Shown piece by piece: positions 34,750 through 45,100 of a stretch of 64,000 nucleotides of DNA. Under the pieces are notes generated by a model that saw nothing but the letters and a program-made list of their open reading frames with translations, made no database searches and was not told where the DNA came from. Made by a program: the position numbers and the translations under genes. Origin of the DNA: Cellulomonas xylanilytica (lineage in GTDB: Bacteria; Actinomycetota; Actinomycetes; Actinomycetales; Cellulomonadaceae); assembly GCF_007989805.1 (NCBI RefSeq), contig NZ_BJUB01000006.1, positions 1-64,000 on the forward strand. The letters are read 5' to 3'. Positions within the stretch are counted from its first letter, which is position 1. Every line of letters starts with the position of its first letter.

Positions 34750-36690
34750 TCACGAGGCTCCGAGCGCTCTCCGGACGACGTCGACGACCGCGGTCACCGG
34801 GCCGTGCTCGGCCGTGGTGCCGCTGATGACGACCTGTCCGGGGCGGGACGGGGCCCGGGCCGGGACCGCGTCCCACGTCACGGGCACCGCGTGGAGCGTG
34901 CCGTCGGAGTCGAGGACGTCGACGGTGGCGGGCAGCCTGATCGGGCTCGAGGTGCGGACGGTCCGGTAGACGGTGTCGGCGACCACGAACTCGGCGTCGC
35001 TGGCCTCGTAGACCTCGATCGTCTCGTGGAAGGTGAGCACCGGCCACGCGCTGCTCGACCAGTCGATCATCTCCTGCCAGTTCGCTGGCTCCCACACCAG
35101 GACGCCGGCGCCGCGGTTGTCGGGCAGGTCGTTCGCGATCCGGAAGACGTCCTGCAGGAAGAGCCCGGCGCCCTCCGCCGTCTTGGGGTAGGGCGAGTTC
35201 GGGACGGGCAGGCCGTCGTAGTCGTTCGACTGGTGCGAGGTCTCGGCGATCTCCATGGCGTAGCCCGGGTGCGCCACGGCCACCTGGTGCAGGTTCGCCT
35301 CGTAGTGCTCGGGCGTCCCGTGCCAGTCCGGGTAGTAGGAGTGTGCGATCACGTCGATGTCCTGGCCCTTGGCGTTGAGCCGGGTGAGGAACTGGTCCCA
35401 GAACTCGAGCGTCTTGTCCACCCGGCCGTTGTCGATGATCGCGTGGGTCTCCACCGGGATGTCCACGCCGTGGGCGGCTGCGACGTCCCGGACGGCCGCG
35501 ATGCCTGACGCCTGGAGGGTGGTGAACCGGTCCCAGGCGGCGTCGTAGGCGGCCTGCTCGGCCGGGTCGTCCGAGCCCCAGTAGTCCCAGAGCAGGGCAC
35601 CACCGGGCTGCGAGACGAACGACGGGTCCTGGTTGAAGTAGCACGTGCCGCACCACGCCGCGTCGTCGAACCACGGCAGCGGACGCTCGCTGCCCCACAT
35701 GAACCCGTTGATGAGCTCGTTGCCCACCGCGACCTTCTCGGGAGTGGTGCCCTGGGCGACGAGGGCGTCCACCGTCGCGTAGGTGTAGTCGTAGACCGCC
35801 TGGGTCAGCTCCTCGAAGGGCAGCTCACGCCACGCGGTGGGCTTCGCCTGCTTGCTCGGGTCGGCCCACGAGTCGGCGTAGTGCAGGTCGATGCCCAGGC
35901 CCATGCCCTGCTCGACGACCTTCTGCGCGACCCCCAGGGTCCGCTCCGGGCCCTGGTAGGCGGGCTCGAGGTACTCACCCGTCCGCTCGTCGCGCGGGTC
36001 GTTGAACACGCGCAGGCGGATGTACTCCATGCCGGCGTCGGCCGCCGCCTCCAGCACGGGCACCGGCTCGGCACCCTCGTCCACGACGTAGGTCAGGCCC
36101 TGTGCGTCGTTCTGGTCGGCGTACGAGATGTCCGCGCCCAGCACGATGTCGTCGCGCAGGTAGTTCCACACGGACAGCTCGCTGATGCCGGCCACGGCGC
36201 CCGGCGACACGTCGGTGATCGTGACCCGCAGGAAGGCGATCCCGGCGCGTGCGACGAGGTGCTCCGCGCCGCGACCCGGCTGGTCGTTCCGCCTGCGGTC
36301 GACGACCGTCGTCCACCGGTGCCCGTCGGCGGAGGCCTCGACCACGTACCGGTAGGTGCCGTGCGCGTCGGGGAAGACGAGACCGACCTTGCGGATGTTG
36401 TCGTACGCCCCGCCGAGGTCGAGGACGAGGGAGTCCCGGCCCTTGCCACCCTTGCTGCGGACCGTCCACGCGGTCGCCGGGTCGCCGTCGACGGCGAGTG
36501 CCGCACGATCCTGTGCCGCGGTGGCGCTCACCGTGACCCACGGCTTGGTGGCGAGGTCGCTGCGGACGGGTGCGAAGTGGACCGCGCCGTCGGGCTCCTC
36601 GGCCGGGGCGGGCCCGGCGCTGCCGAGGACGAGGGCGCCCGCGGCGAGAAGGGCGAGCACGGAGGTTCGGCGTCGGTTGAGGGGCTGCAT
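34750..36690 (-). CDS. Secreted GH53 endo-beta-1,4-galactanase, 646 aa
   Basis: Cleaves beta-1,4-galactan (pectin side chains, type I arabinogalactan) into galacto-oligosaccharides outside the cell. A signal peptide (MQPLNRRRTSVLALLAAGAL, cleaved near APAEE) is followed by a discoidin-like/CBM32-type domain (about 40-178), the GH53 barrel (about 182-560) and a C-terminal Ig-like (Big_4-type) domain. The acid/base is Glu325 in VAVGNELINGFMWG and the nucleophile Glu483 in MEIAETSH. The ATG at 36690 is chosen for AAGGACG six bases upstream and a clean signal peptide. It has its own promoter and a palindromic operator, and feeds the importer encoded further upstream. Confidence 0.94.
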   Translation of the reverse strand: MQPLNRRRTSVLALLAAGALVLGSAGPAPAEEPDGAVHFAPVRSDLATKPWVTVSATAAQDRAALAVDGDPATAWTVRSKGGKGRDSLVLDLGGAYDNIRKVGLVFPDAHGTYRYVVEASADGHRWTTVVDRRRNDQPGRGAEHLVARAGIAFLRVTITDVSPGAVAGISELSVWNYLRDDIVLGADISYADQNDAQGLTYVVDEGAEPVPVLEAAADAGMEYIRLRVFNDPRDERTGEYLEPAYQGPERTLGVAQKVVEQGMGLGIDLHYADSWADPSKQAKPTAWRELPFEELTQAVYDYTYATVDALVAQGTTPEKVAVGNELINGFMWGSERPLPWFDDAAWCGTCYFNQDPSFVSQPGGALLWDYWGSDDPAEQAAYDAAWDRFTTLQASGIAAVRDVAAAHGVDIPVETHAIIDNGRVDKTLEFWDQFLTRLNAKGQDIDVIAHSYYPDWHGTPEHYEANLHQVAVAHPGYAMEIAETSHQSNDYDGLPVPNSPYPKTAEGAGLFLQDVFRIANDLPDNRGAGVLVWEPANWQEMIDWSSSAWPVLTFHETIEVYEASDAEFVVADTVYRTVRTSSPIRLPATVDVLDSDGTLHAVPVTWDAVPARAPSRPGQVVISGTTAEHGPVTAVVDVVRRALGAS

Positions 36691-36713
36691 GGGACGTCCT
36701 TGTCTCATCGGAG

Positions 36714-36727
36714 TGTGCACGTGCACA
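36714..36727. promoter_or_regulatory. LacI-type operator before the GH53 gene
   Basis: TGTGCACGTGCACA is a perfect 14-bp palindrome about 10 bp downstream of the probable -10 box, a position that blocks initiation. A CGTGCACAG half-like copy lies near 36788-36796. The LacI regulator encoded just upstream is the obvious candidate binder. Confidence 0.7.
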
Positions 36728-36737
36728 GCACTCGATC

Positions 36738-36767
36738 ACCGTAAGAGCGGCTCAGAGCGCGCGTCAA
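36738..36767 (-). promoter_or_regulatory. Probable sigma-70-type promoter of the GH53 gene
   Basis: On the minus strand, TTGACG (36767-36762) and TACGGT (36743-36738) are separated by 18 bp, followed by the operator. This is a good match to the housekeeping consensus in high-GC DNA. Confidence 0.6.
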
Positions 36768-36876
36768 GATGCCGTGTATGCCCGATCGGCGTGGGAGCGT
36801 GCACAGTCGTCCGGTCAAGGGCGTCGACGTGGTGAGGCGGACAGCCCGGCGGATGACCTCGCGCGGGTGCGGCTCC

Positions 36877-37914
36877 TCAGGACGGCGTGGGTGCGACCGA
36901 CCCGGTGCTCGCGCGCACGACGAGCGAGGTGGGCAGCGTGACGGCAGCCGGCTCTCCGCCCTCGATCAGCTCGATCAGCAGGCGCACCATCTCGCCGGCG
37001 ATACGTTCCAGCGGCTGCCGCATGGTGGTCAGCGGCGGGTCGAGCGTCGCGGCGAGCCCGGAGTCGTCGAAGCCCCCGACCGCGACGTCCGCCGGGACGC
37101 GTCGGCCGGCCTCGCGCAGCACCTGCAGCGCGCCCGTCGCCATCAGGTCCGAGCCCACGAAGACCGCGTCGAGGTCGGGACGGCGTTCGAGGAGCGTCCG
37201 CATCCCTGCCGCGCCACCGTCGCGCGAGTAGTCGGCGTGCGCCACGAGCGACTCGTCGTAGAGCGACCCGAGCTCGTCGCGGTAGCCCTGGAGCCGAAGC
37301 CTTCCCCCGGGGGTGTCCAGCGGCCCGGTGACCGTCGCGATCCTGGTGCGGCCGATGTCCAGCAGGTGCCGCGTCATCCGCCGCCCGCCGCCGAGGTCGT
37401 CGGCGGCGACATAGCCGAGGCTCCCCTCGAACCCGAGCGGGATGCCGCAGGAGATCATCGGGATGCCCTGCCGGACCAGCGCGTCGAGCAGGGGGTTGCC
37501 GCTGTGCGAGGAGATCGCCAGGACGCCGTCGACGTGCCCGGCGCCGACGTAGGACGAGACCTGCGTCTGCTCCTCGTGGGTGCCCGCGACCATGAGCAGC
37601 AGCGGCATGCCGCGTGCGGCCAGCGCCCGGGCGGCTCCCCGCAGGAGGATCGAGAAGTTCGGGTCCTCGAACAGCAGGTGCTGCGGCTCGGTGAGCAGGA
37701 ACGCCACCGAGTTCGACCGTCCGGTGACCAGGCTGCGGGCGTGCAGGTTGGCGGAGTAGCCGGTGGTCCGGATCGCCTCCTGGACGGCTGCGAGCGAGTC
37801 CGGCGACACCCAGTGCCCACCGTTGATGACGCGCGAGACCGTGCCCCGGGACACGCCGGCCGCAGCCGCGACGTCACGGATCGTCGGGCGCTTGCGCGGC
37901 GCGGTGGGTCCCAT
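36877..37914 (-). CDS. LacI-family regulator of the galactan locus, 345 aa
   Basis: The N-terminal HTH, TIRDVAAAAGVSRGTVSRVI (about 10-29), is followed by the hinge helix SANLHARSLVTGRS. A periplasmic-binding-like effector domain covers about 60-335, with VGSDLMATGALQVLREAG and GFDDSGLA near its end. It probably represses the GH53 gene and perhaps the whole galactan operon, with a galactoside as inducer; that is from context. It lies between the GH42 gene (56 bp upstream, separated by a hairpin) and the GH53 gene on the same strand. Confidence 0.92.
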   Translation of the reverse strand: MGPTAPRKRPTIRDVAAAAGVSRGTVSRVINGGHWVSPDSLAAVQEAIRTTGYSANLHARSLVTGRSNSVAFLLTEPQHLLFEDPNFSILLRGAARALAARGMPLLLMVAGTHEEQTQVSSYVGAGHVDGVLAISSHSGNPLLDALVRQGIPMISCGIPLGFEGSLGYVAADDLGGGRRMTRHLLDIGRTRIATVTGPLDTPGGRLRLQGYRDELGSLYDESLVAHADYSRDGGAAGMRTLLERRPDLDAVFVGSDLMATGALQVLREAGRRVPADVAVGGFDDSGLAATLDPPLTTMRQPLERIAGEMVRLLIELIEGGEPAAVTLPTSLVVRASTGSVAPTPS

Positions 37915-37937
37915 CGCACGAGACTCTAGGGGAACGG

Positions 37938-37959
37938 CGTCCCGATCCACGTCGGGACG
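37938..37959 (-). terminator. Hairpin between the GH42 and LacI genes
   Basis: CGTCCCGA and TCGGGACG form an 8-bp stem with a 6-nt loop in the 56-bp gap, so part of the transcription from the upstream operon probably ends here. Confidence 0.5.
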
Positions 37960-37970
37960 GCCACCCCGGC

Positions 37971-39980
37971 TCAGTCCTCCCGGACGACGACGACCCCCCG
38001 CGCGGGGACGTCGGTCCCCGCCTCGTGCCGCCGGTCGGCCACGAGGTCGTGGCCGGAGACGTGCAGAGGCAGGTCGATGCTCGTGTGGTTGAGCGCGAAC
38101 AGCCAGCTCCCGGAACCACTCGTGCGACGGACGACCTCCAGGCCACCCGGCGACGGGACGAGCGACGACACGCCCGCCGCAGCTAGCACGCGTCCGAGCA
38201 GGTCGGCGAGCGACGGGTCGTCGAGGCGGGTCGACAGGTACCAGGCGGCACCGCCCGACGGCGTGTCCCGGCGCGTGACCGCGGGACCGCCGACCGACGG
38301 CCCGTCGAGGTAGGTCGCGATGACCTCTGCTCCTGACGACGTCATCCGCTCGGTCCAGACCTCGCCGGTGCTCCCGTCGCTCAGCGTCGTGGTCCCCTCG
38401 GCGGCCAGGGGCGCGAACTCCTCCACGCGCACCCCCAGCAGGTCCCGGAACGCCCCGGGGTACCCGCCCAGGAGGACCCGGTCGGAGGCGTCGACGATGC
38501 CCGAGAAGTACGAGACCAGCACCTGGCCGCCGCGATCCACGACGTCGGTCAGCCGGTCCGACAGGTCCTGCGGCGCGAGGTAGAGCGTCGGTACCAGGAC
38601 GACGTCGTAGCCGTCGAGCGCCGTCCCGGCGGGCAGGACGTCCACCGCGACCCCCGCGTCGACCAGCGCACCGTGCAGGCGCCGAGCGAGGTCGAGGTAG
38701 CGCAGGTCGACGGTGGGGTGCGCCTCGAGCTCGGCGGCCCACCACGCCTGCGTGTCCCACAGGAGCGCCACGCGAGCCTGCTCGACCCGGCTCCCCCGCA
38801 CCTCGGCGAGGCGACCGAGGGTCGCGCCGAGCTCGACGACGTCCCGGAACAGCTGGGAGTCCCGACCGGCGTGCGGGACCATCCCGGAGTGGTACTTCTC
38901 GGCACCGGCCCGGGACTGCCGCCACTGGAAGAACAGCACGCCGTCCGAGCCGCGGGCCACGTGCTGCAGCGAGTTGCGCAGCAGCTGCCCCGGCTCCTTG
39001 GCGAGGTTGCGCGGCTGCCAGTTGACCGCGCTCGTGGAGTGCTCCATCAGCACCCACGGCTCGCCACCGGCGAGACCCCGGACGCGGTCGGCGCTGAACG
39101 CCAGCTCCGCCCAGCCCCGGGGGTCCTCGGCCGACAGGTAGTGGTCGTTGGACACGATGTCGACCAGCGGCGTGGTCTGCGTGTAGTCGATCTGGTGGAA
39201 GTCGCCCATGACCATGTAGTTGGTGGTCACCGGCAGGTGCGGCGTGACCTCGCGCAGGACGGCCGCCTCGGCCTCGAGGTGCGCGACGAACGCGTCCGAG
39301 GAGAACCGCTCGAAGTCCAGCCGCTGGCCCGGGTTCGCGATGGTGGTGGTCCGGCGCGGCGGCAGGATCTGGTCGAAGCTCGCGTAGCGCTGTCCCCAGA
39401 ACGCCGTCCCCCACGCCAGGTTGAGCGCGTCGATGTCGGCGTACTCCTTGCCCAGCCAGTCGCGGAACGCGGCCGCCGACACGTCGCAGTAGCAGCGCCC
39501 GTTGTGGCAGGCCAGCTCGTTGGAGACGTGCCACATCCGCACCGCGGGGTGGTGGCCGTACCGCTCCGCGATCACGCGCGCGATCCGGGTGGCGTGGTGC
39601 CGGATGATCGGTGACGAGACGCACCAGGACTCGCGGCTCCCGTGCGTGAGCCGCAGGCCGTCCGCGTCGACGGGCAGCATCTCGGGGTGCGCCAGGTGCA
39701 GCCACACCGGCGGTGCCGCGCTGGGCGTGGCCAGGTCGACCCCGATCCCGTTCTCGTGCAGGAGGTCGATGATCCGGTCGAGCCACCCGAAGTCGAACAC
39801 CCCCTGCGCCGGCTCCAGCTGCCCCCAGGAGAAGATACCGAGGCTGACCAGCGTCACGCCGGCCTCCCGCATGAGCGCAACGTCGTCCGCCCAGACCTCC
39901 TCCGGCCACTGCTCCGGGTTGTAGTCCGCTCCGAAGGCGATGCCCTCGGTGGGCCACGGGCCGGTCCAGCGCGCGGTCAC
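37971..39980 (-). CDS. GH42 beta-galactosidase (zinc-cysteine type), 669 aa
   Basis: An intracellular beta-galactosidase of the classical GH42 fold. The acid/base is Glu155 in WHVSNELACH and the nucleophile Glu313 in WVLMEHSTS. Four Cys (C120, C158, C163, C165) correspond to the zinc cluster of the Thermus-type enzymes. The N-terminal FGADYNPEQWPEEVW is a family hallmark. No signal peptide is present. The start GTG at 39980 overlaps the stop of the preceding GH42 gene (GTGA). It probably removes galactose from imported galacto-oligosaccharides. Confidence 0.95.
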   Translation of the reverse strand: MTARWTGPWPTEGIAFGADYNPEQWPEEVWADDVALMREAGVTLVSLGIFSWGQLEPAQGVFDFGWLDRIIDLLHENGIGVDLATPSAAPPVWLHLAHPEMLPVDADGLRLTHGSRESWCVSSPIIRHHATRIARVIAERYGHHPAVRMWHVSNELACHNGRCYCDVSAAAFRDWLGKEYADIDALNLAWGTAFWGQRYASFDQILPPRRTTTIANPGQRLDFERFSSDAFVAHLEAEAAVLREVTPHLPVTTNYMVMGDFHQIDYTQTTPLVDIVSNDHYLSAEDPRGWAELAFSADRVRGLAGGEPWVLMEHSTSAVNWQPRNLAKEPGQLLRNSLQHVARGSDGVLFFQWRQSRAGAEKYHSGMVPHAGRDSQLFRDVVELGATLGRLAEVRGSRVEQARVALLWDTQAWWAAELEAHPTVDLRYLDLARRLHGALVDAGVAVDVLPAGTALDGYDVVLVPTLYLAPQDLSDRLTDVVDRGGQVLVSYFSGIVDASDRVLLGGYPGAFRDLLGVRVEEFAPLAAEGTTTLSDGSTGEVWTERMTSSGAEVIATYLDGPSVGGPAVTRRDTPSGGAAWYLSTRLDDPSLADLLGRVLAAAGVSSLVPSPGGLEVVRRTSGSGSWLFALNHTSIDLPLHVSGHDLVADRRHEAGTDVPARGVVVVRED

Positions 39981-42100
39981 CGGGCCACCGCCACGAGGAC
40001 GTCCCACGCGCCGAGGGTGACGGTGTCGCCCTCGGCGAACCGGGTCAGGGTCGGCGAGGACCCGTGCGGTGCGGCGACGACGTCGAGGTCGGTAGGGACG
40101 GTGACCACGGTGGCCTCCCAGGACCAGTTGTGGACGACGTGCACGCGCGCGCCGTCGGGTCGGGTCGAGCTGTGGACGGTGACGCTCGGTGGCAGGTCGG
40201 ACCAGCCGGCGAGCGGGGTCGGCACGAGCCAGCGGGCGAGGTCACGGGCGAGCGCCGGGTCCGGCACGGTGCCGACGACCGTCACCCGACCGGCGCCGTA
40301 AGCCCGCGTGGTGACCGCCGCCCAGGCCCCCAGGTGCGGGTGGTCGTAGGTGGCGAGGACGTCGGCGCCGTCCGCGACGAGGCACTCCGCCCACGCCGTC
40401 GCCGCCGCACCCCCGTCGAGCGGGAGCTCGGCGGACCCGCGCACCGGGACCGGCTCGTCGAGGTTGGAGAACTCGTCGTACCAGGCCCCGGCCGGCTCGG
40501 CCAGGCGTGCGGGCTGGATCTCGGCCCGGGCGCGTGCCTCGTCGTCCGCGTACCCCGTCCGCGGTCCGACGACCAGGTGCCCGCCGGCCTCCGCGTACCG
40601 GCGGAGCCAGTCGAGGTCGCGGTCGGAGGCCGGGTAGAAGCCCGCCGCCACGAGGACGGGGTGCGTGCGGGCGGCCTGCGCCGGCTCGTCGTCGAGGAGG
40701 TGGCGCGGGCGCACCACGCGCGCCTGGAGCCCGGCATCGAACGCGCCCCGGTAGAAGGCCGAGACGATCCGCGGGTAGCTGTCGCGGTCCCCGGTGCCGT
40801 CGTCGAGCTGCAGCGGCGGCTGGGCCGCGAGCGCGAACCGTGCCTTCGTCGAGCTCAGGATCGCGATGTCGGCGTCGGGCGTCGCGTCGGCGATCGCGCC
40901 GCCGCCCCGGGCGAGCTCGGCACCCAGTCGCGCGATCTCGTCGTAGGCCCGGCCCGGGCGCCCGCTGTGCGGCAGGACGCCGCCCCAGTACGTCTCGGCG
41001 CCGTAGTGCAGAGTGTGCCAGTGCCAGTACTCGACCATCCGCGCGCCCCGGGAGACCAGCGCCCAGGCAGCCTGGCGCCACTGGCCGGGGTACGCCGGGT
41101 AGTTGGTGCTCGGCCCGCCGATCGCCGAGGCGTCCGTCTCGGTCACCAGGAACGCTTCGCCGCGACTCGAGAACATCACGTCGGCGACCTGGAACAGCGC
41201 CCAGGTGCCGGTGGTCGTCCAGTACTGCGGCACGACCGCCGTGCTGGGGTGCGCGAGCCCGTCCTGCATCCGGTAGTACGGGTTCCCGCTCGTCACGTCG
41301 AGGACGGCGGCGAGGTCGGCGTCCTCGAGGGCCGGGCGCTCGTAGGAGATGCAGGTGGTGACGAACTGGTCGGACCGGGCGAGCTCGCGGACCGCTGCGG
41401 CCTGCCACGCGATCATCTCGGTGGTCAGGGCCGCCTGGAACTCGCGCCACGCGAGGTCGTACTGCGGCTGGGCGTTGCCGTCCGGGGTCCACAGGTCCGC
41501 CCACGACGAGAGCCGGTGCGACCAGTAGACCAGCCCCCACTCCCGGTTCAGGGTCTCGACGTCGCCGTACGTGTGCCGGAGGTGGTCGACGAACCGCTGG
41601 AACACCCCGTGGTTGTGCAGCAGGTGCAGCCCGGGCTCGTTGTCCACCTGGAAGCCGATCACGGCCGGGTGGTCGCGGTAGCGCTCGACGATCTTGCGCA
41701 GGATCCGGTCGGCGTAGAACCGGAAGACGGGGTGCGTGAAGTCCGCCTCCTGCCGGGCTCCCCAGCCCATCCGGCTGCCCGTGCGGTCCTCACCGGCGAC
41801 CTCGGGGTAGCGCCGGACCATCCACGGCGGCAGCGCGTAGGTCGGCGTGCCGATCACGACGTCGATCCCCCGGGCCAGCGCTCCGTCGAGGACGGGCTCG
41901 AGCCAGTCCAGCTCGAACCTGCCCTCGTCCGGCTCCCAGGTGGACCAGACCGACTCCCCCACCCGGATCACCGAGAACGACGCGGCCTGCATGAGGTCGA
42001 GGTCGCGCTCCAGCGTCTCCGGCTCCGGGTCCTGCCCCGGACCCGCGTACTCGTAGTAGTACGCCGCGCCGAAGCGCACTCGGTCGTGCTGCACAGCCAT
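39977..42100 (-). CDS. Second GH42-type beta-galactosidase, 707 aa
   Basis: A divergent paralogue of the next gene. FGAAYYYEYAGPGQDPE replaces the usual FGADYNPEQW. The acid/base is Glu155 in GFQVDNEPGLHLLH and the nucleophile Glu321 in FLVTETDASAIGG. The zinc-cluster cysteines are absent. A trimerisation-like domain and a C-terminal beta domain follow the barrel. No export signal is seen. It may favour a different linkage or aglycone from its neighbour, such as branched or aryl beta-galactosides; this is inference. The GH2 gene lies 45 bp upstream and the other GH42 gene overlaps its end. Confidence 0.9.
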   Translation of the reverse strand: MAVQHDRVRFGAAYYYEYAGPGQDPEPETLERDLDLMQAASFSVIRVGESVWSTWEPDEGRFELDWLEPVLDGALARGIDVVIGTPTYALPPWMVRRYPEVAGEDRTGSRMGWGARQEADFTHPVFRFYADRILRKIVERYRDHPAVIGFQVDNEPGLHLLHNHGVFQRFVDHLRHTYGDVETLNREWGLVYWSHRLSSWADLWTPDGNAQPQYDLAWREFQAALTTEMIAWQAAAVRELARSDQFVTTCISYERPALEDADLAAVLDVTSGNPYYRMQDGLAHPSTAVVPQYWTTTGTWALFQVADVMFSSRGEAFLVTETDASAIGGPSTNYPAYPGQWRQAAWALVSRGARMVEYWHWHTLHYGAETYWGGVLPHSGRPGRAYDEIARLGAELARGGGAIADATPDADIAILSSTKARFALAAQPPLQLDDGTGDRDSYPRIVSAFYRGAFDAGLQARVVRPRHLLDDEPAQAARTHPVLVAAGFYPASDRDLDWLRRYAEAGGHLVVGPRTGYADDEARARAEIQPARLAEPAGAWYDEFSNLDEPVPVRGSAELPLDGGAAATAWAECLVADGADVLATYDHPHLGAWAAVTTRAYGAGRVTVVGTVPDPALARDLARWLVPTPLAGWSDLPPSVTVHSSTRPDGARVHVVHNWSWEATVVTVPTDLDVVAAPHGSSPTLTRFAEGDTVTLGAWDVLVAVAR

Positions 42101-42145
42101 GGGTCGTCTCTCCGTGGTGGTGGTGCTGCGCCTGCGGAGACGCGT

Positions 42146-45100
42146 CTAGAGGAGCCCCCGGAAGGCGAACCGGAACGTCAGCTCGCTGTCCGTGGGCAGC
42201 CGGTACTCGGCATGGGTCTGCGCACCCCAGGAGTCGTCGCCACCCACCCCACGACGCTGCAGCGCCGGCCGCAGGATCGTCTGGTAGATCGGCGGCAGCT
42301 CGGTGTGGTGGGCCGCGTTCTCGATCTCGAACGGCGTCCACGGCAGGGCCGACAGCTCCATGCCCTGGTCCGACTCCAGCCGCAGCCCGGCCCCCCGCTC
42401 GTCCGTCACGGTCGCCCAGCGCACGCCGGTGCGGCTGCCCGCCTCCTGCGGGCGCAGGTACGGCGTGAGCGCGGTGCGCACGTCCGCCTCCCACACCCCC
42501 AGCCGGGCGCCGGCCCGGCGGTCGACGTACGACTCCTCGGGCCCGTCCCCGTACCAGCGCAGGCGGTGGAACGCGTGGTCGGTCGCCAGCAGGAGTCCCA
42601 GCTCGGGCATGTCCGACAGCCCCGCACCGGGTCGCACCGTGAGGGTCACCTCGACGCGACCGTCACCGTCCACGAGGTAGGAGAGCTCGCACTCCCCCGC
42701 GGCAGCGGGCAGCTCGTACCGGAAGCGAATCAGGACCCCCGCGTCCGTCTGCTCGACCGCGGGCTGGTCCGGGCCCCGGACGGCCGACGCGTACCGGCTG
42801 GCGAGCAGCCAGGCGCCGTCGAGTGCCGGTGCCCCCCACCCGTGCTCGTTGGAGGTGGGTGCGTGCCAGAAGCTCGGTCGCGGCACCGAGCGCAGCAGCT
42901 CCCGGCCACCGTCCGGCGTGAGCCCGTAGCGGTAGGACAGCAGCCCCCCGTGCAGCCGCGAGAACAGCGCGGTGAAGTGGCGCCCCCGGACGCCCACGTT
43001 GTGGATGCCGTGGACGACCTCGGGTGCGGGCGCCCGGCGCGCCGGCACGGAGCCCTCGACGACCACGACCGTCTGGTCGTGCGCCACCTCGTGCCCGGCG
43101 GACGCCCAGCGCGTGGTGCGGCGGAGCCGGAAGGACACGTCGACGGTGTACTCCCCGGGTGCGCTCGGCACCGTGACCGGGAGCGCGTAGACCTGCGAGT
43201 CGCCCGGGGCGACGGCCGTGTCCAGCACCTCCTCCTGCAGCACGCGCCCCTCGCGGGCGACGGTGACCACGCACTCGTGCACCGACGACGCGGTGGCCAG
43301 GTGCCGGTTCTCGACCGTCACCTTGTCGGCGCTCACCGACAACCGGTAGCCCTGGTAGAGGTAGCGCACCTCCTGGGCGAGCGGCTTGAGGGACCGGTCG
43401 GCGAAGACGATGCCGTTGCCGCTGAAGTCCGAGTCGTGCGGCGCGTCACCGAAGTCACCCCCGTACCCGAAGTACTCCCGGCCGGCGGGGTCGGTGCGCC
43501 GCAGCGCCTGGTCCGCGAAGTCCCAGATGAACCCGCCCTGGAACAGCGGCTCCCGGTAGGCGAGGTCGACGTACTTGTGGACGGCCCCGAACGAGTTGCC
43601 CATCGCGTGCGCGTACTCGCACAGCAGGTAGGGCTTGTCGCGGTGCGTCGCGAGGAACTCCTCGATCTCGGCCGCCGGCGCGTACATCCGTGAGACGACG
43701 TCGGTCGTCTGCGGGTAGCGCGGGTCCCAGTGGACACCTTCGTAGTGCACGGGCCGGGAGTCCTGCCGACGGAAGTACTCCGCGACCTCGAGGATGCCGG
43801 TGCCGCCGAACGACTCGTTGCCGCACGACCACAGGACGACGCTCGCGTGGTTCTTGTCCCGCTCGAGCATGCTCGCGGCGCGGTCGAGCAGGGTGGGCAG
43901 CCACTCGGCGCGGTCCCCGGGCAGCGCCACGTCGGTCCCGGCCCCCGCGTACCTGATCAGGTCCCACATGCCGTGCGACTCGAGGTTCATCTCGTCGATG
44001 ACGTACAGCCCGTACTCGTCGCACAGCTCGTAGAAGTACGAGTTGTTCGGGTAGTGGCTGGTCCGCACCGCGTTGATGTTCAGCCGCTTCATGAGCCGGA
44101 CGTCGGCCTCGGTCTGCTCGCGGGTCATCACGCGACCCTGGAGGCCGAAGTCGTGCCGGTTGACCCCGTTGAAGACGACGCGCGCACCGTTGACCTTGAG
44201 CAGGCCGTCCTCGATGCCGAACCGTCGTACACCGACCCGCACCGGGACGTGCTCGGTGAGGCGGCCCGACGCGTCGTAGACGTCGAGCGTGAGGTCGTGG
44301 AGGTACGGGTCCTCCGCACTCCACAGCCGCGGGTTCTCGATGCGGACGACGAGCTCGTCGTCGCCGGCGAGCTGTCCGGCACCGGCGATGCTGGCCTCTA
44401 CCCTGCCGTCGCCCGCCAGGACCACGCGCACGCGCACGGTCACCTCGGAGAGGTCGTCGGCGACGTCGGTCACCACCCGGAGGTCCTCGACGTGCACGCG
44501 GGGCCGGCGGTACAGGACGACGTCCCGGAACAGGCCCGAGAACCGGAAGAAGTCCTGGTCCTCGATCCACGACCCGGCGCTCCACCGGACCACCTGGGCC
44601 ACGATCACGTTCTCGCCGTCGACCAGGGCGTCGGTGAGGTCGAACTCCGACGGGGTGAACGAGTCCGTCCCGTAGCCCACGTAGGAGCCGTTCAGCCAGA
44701 CGGCGACAGCGCTCTCCGCACCGTGGAAGCTCACGCTCAGCCGCTCGCCGTCCTCGAGCGGGTGCTCGAGGGTGAACGTCCGGCGGTACGTCGCCACGGG
44801 GTTGTACCGCTGGGGAACCTGCCCCGGCTCGAGCTGCTCGTACCCGTCCCACGGGTACTGCACGTTGGTGTACTGCGGACGGTCGTAGCCGAGCAGCTGG
44901 ATGTGGGCCGGCACCGGCACGTCGTCCCAACCGGAGTCGTCGACGTCCACCCGCTCGAAGCCGGGGACCACGAGCGCGGGGCTCTTGGCGTAGTGCAGCT
45001 TCCACAGCCCGTTGAGCGACTGCTCGAAGGAGCTCGTCCCGGTCGCCGGCTCCTGCGAGGAGGCGAACCACCGGTGGTCCGAGTGCGGGTCGAGCCGGTT

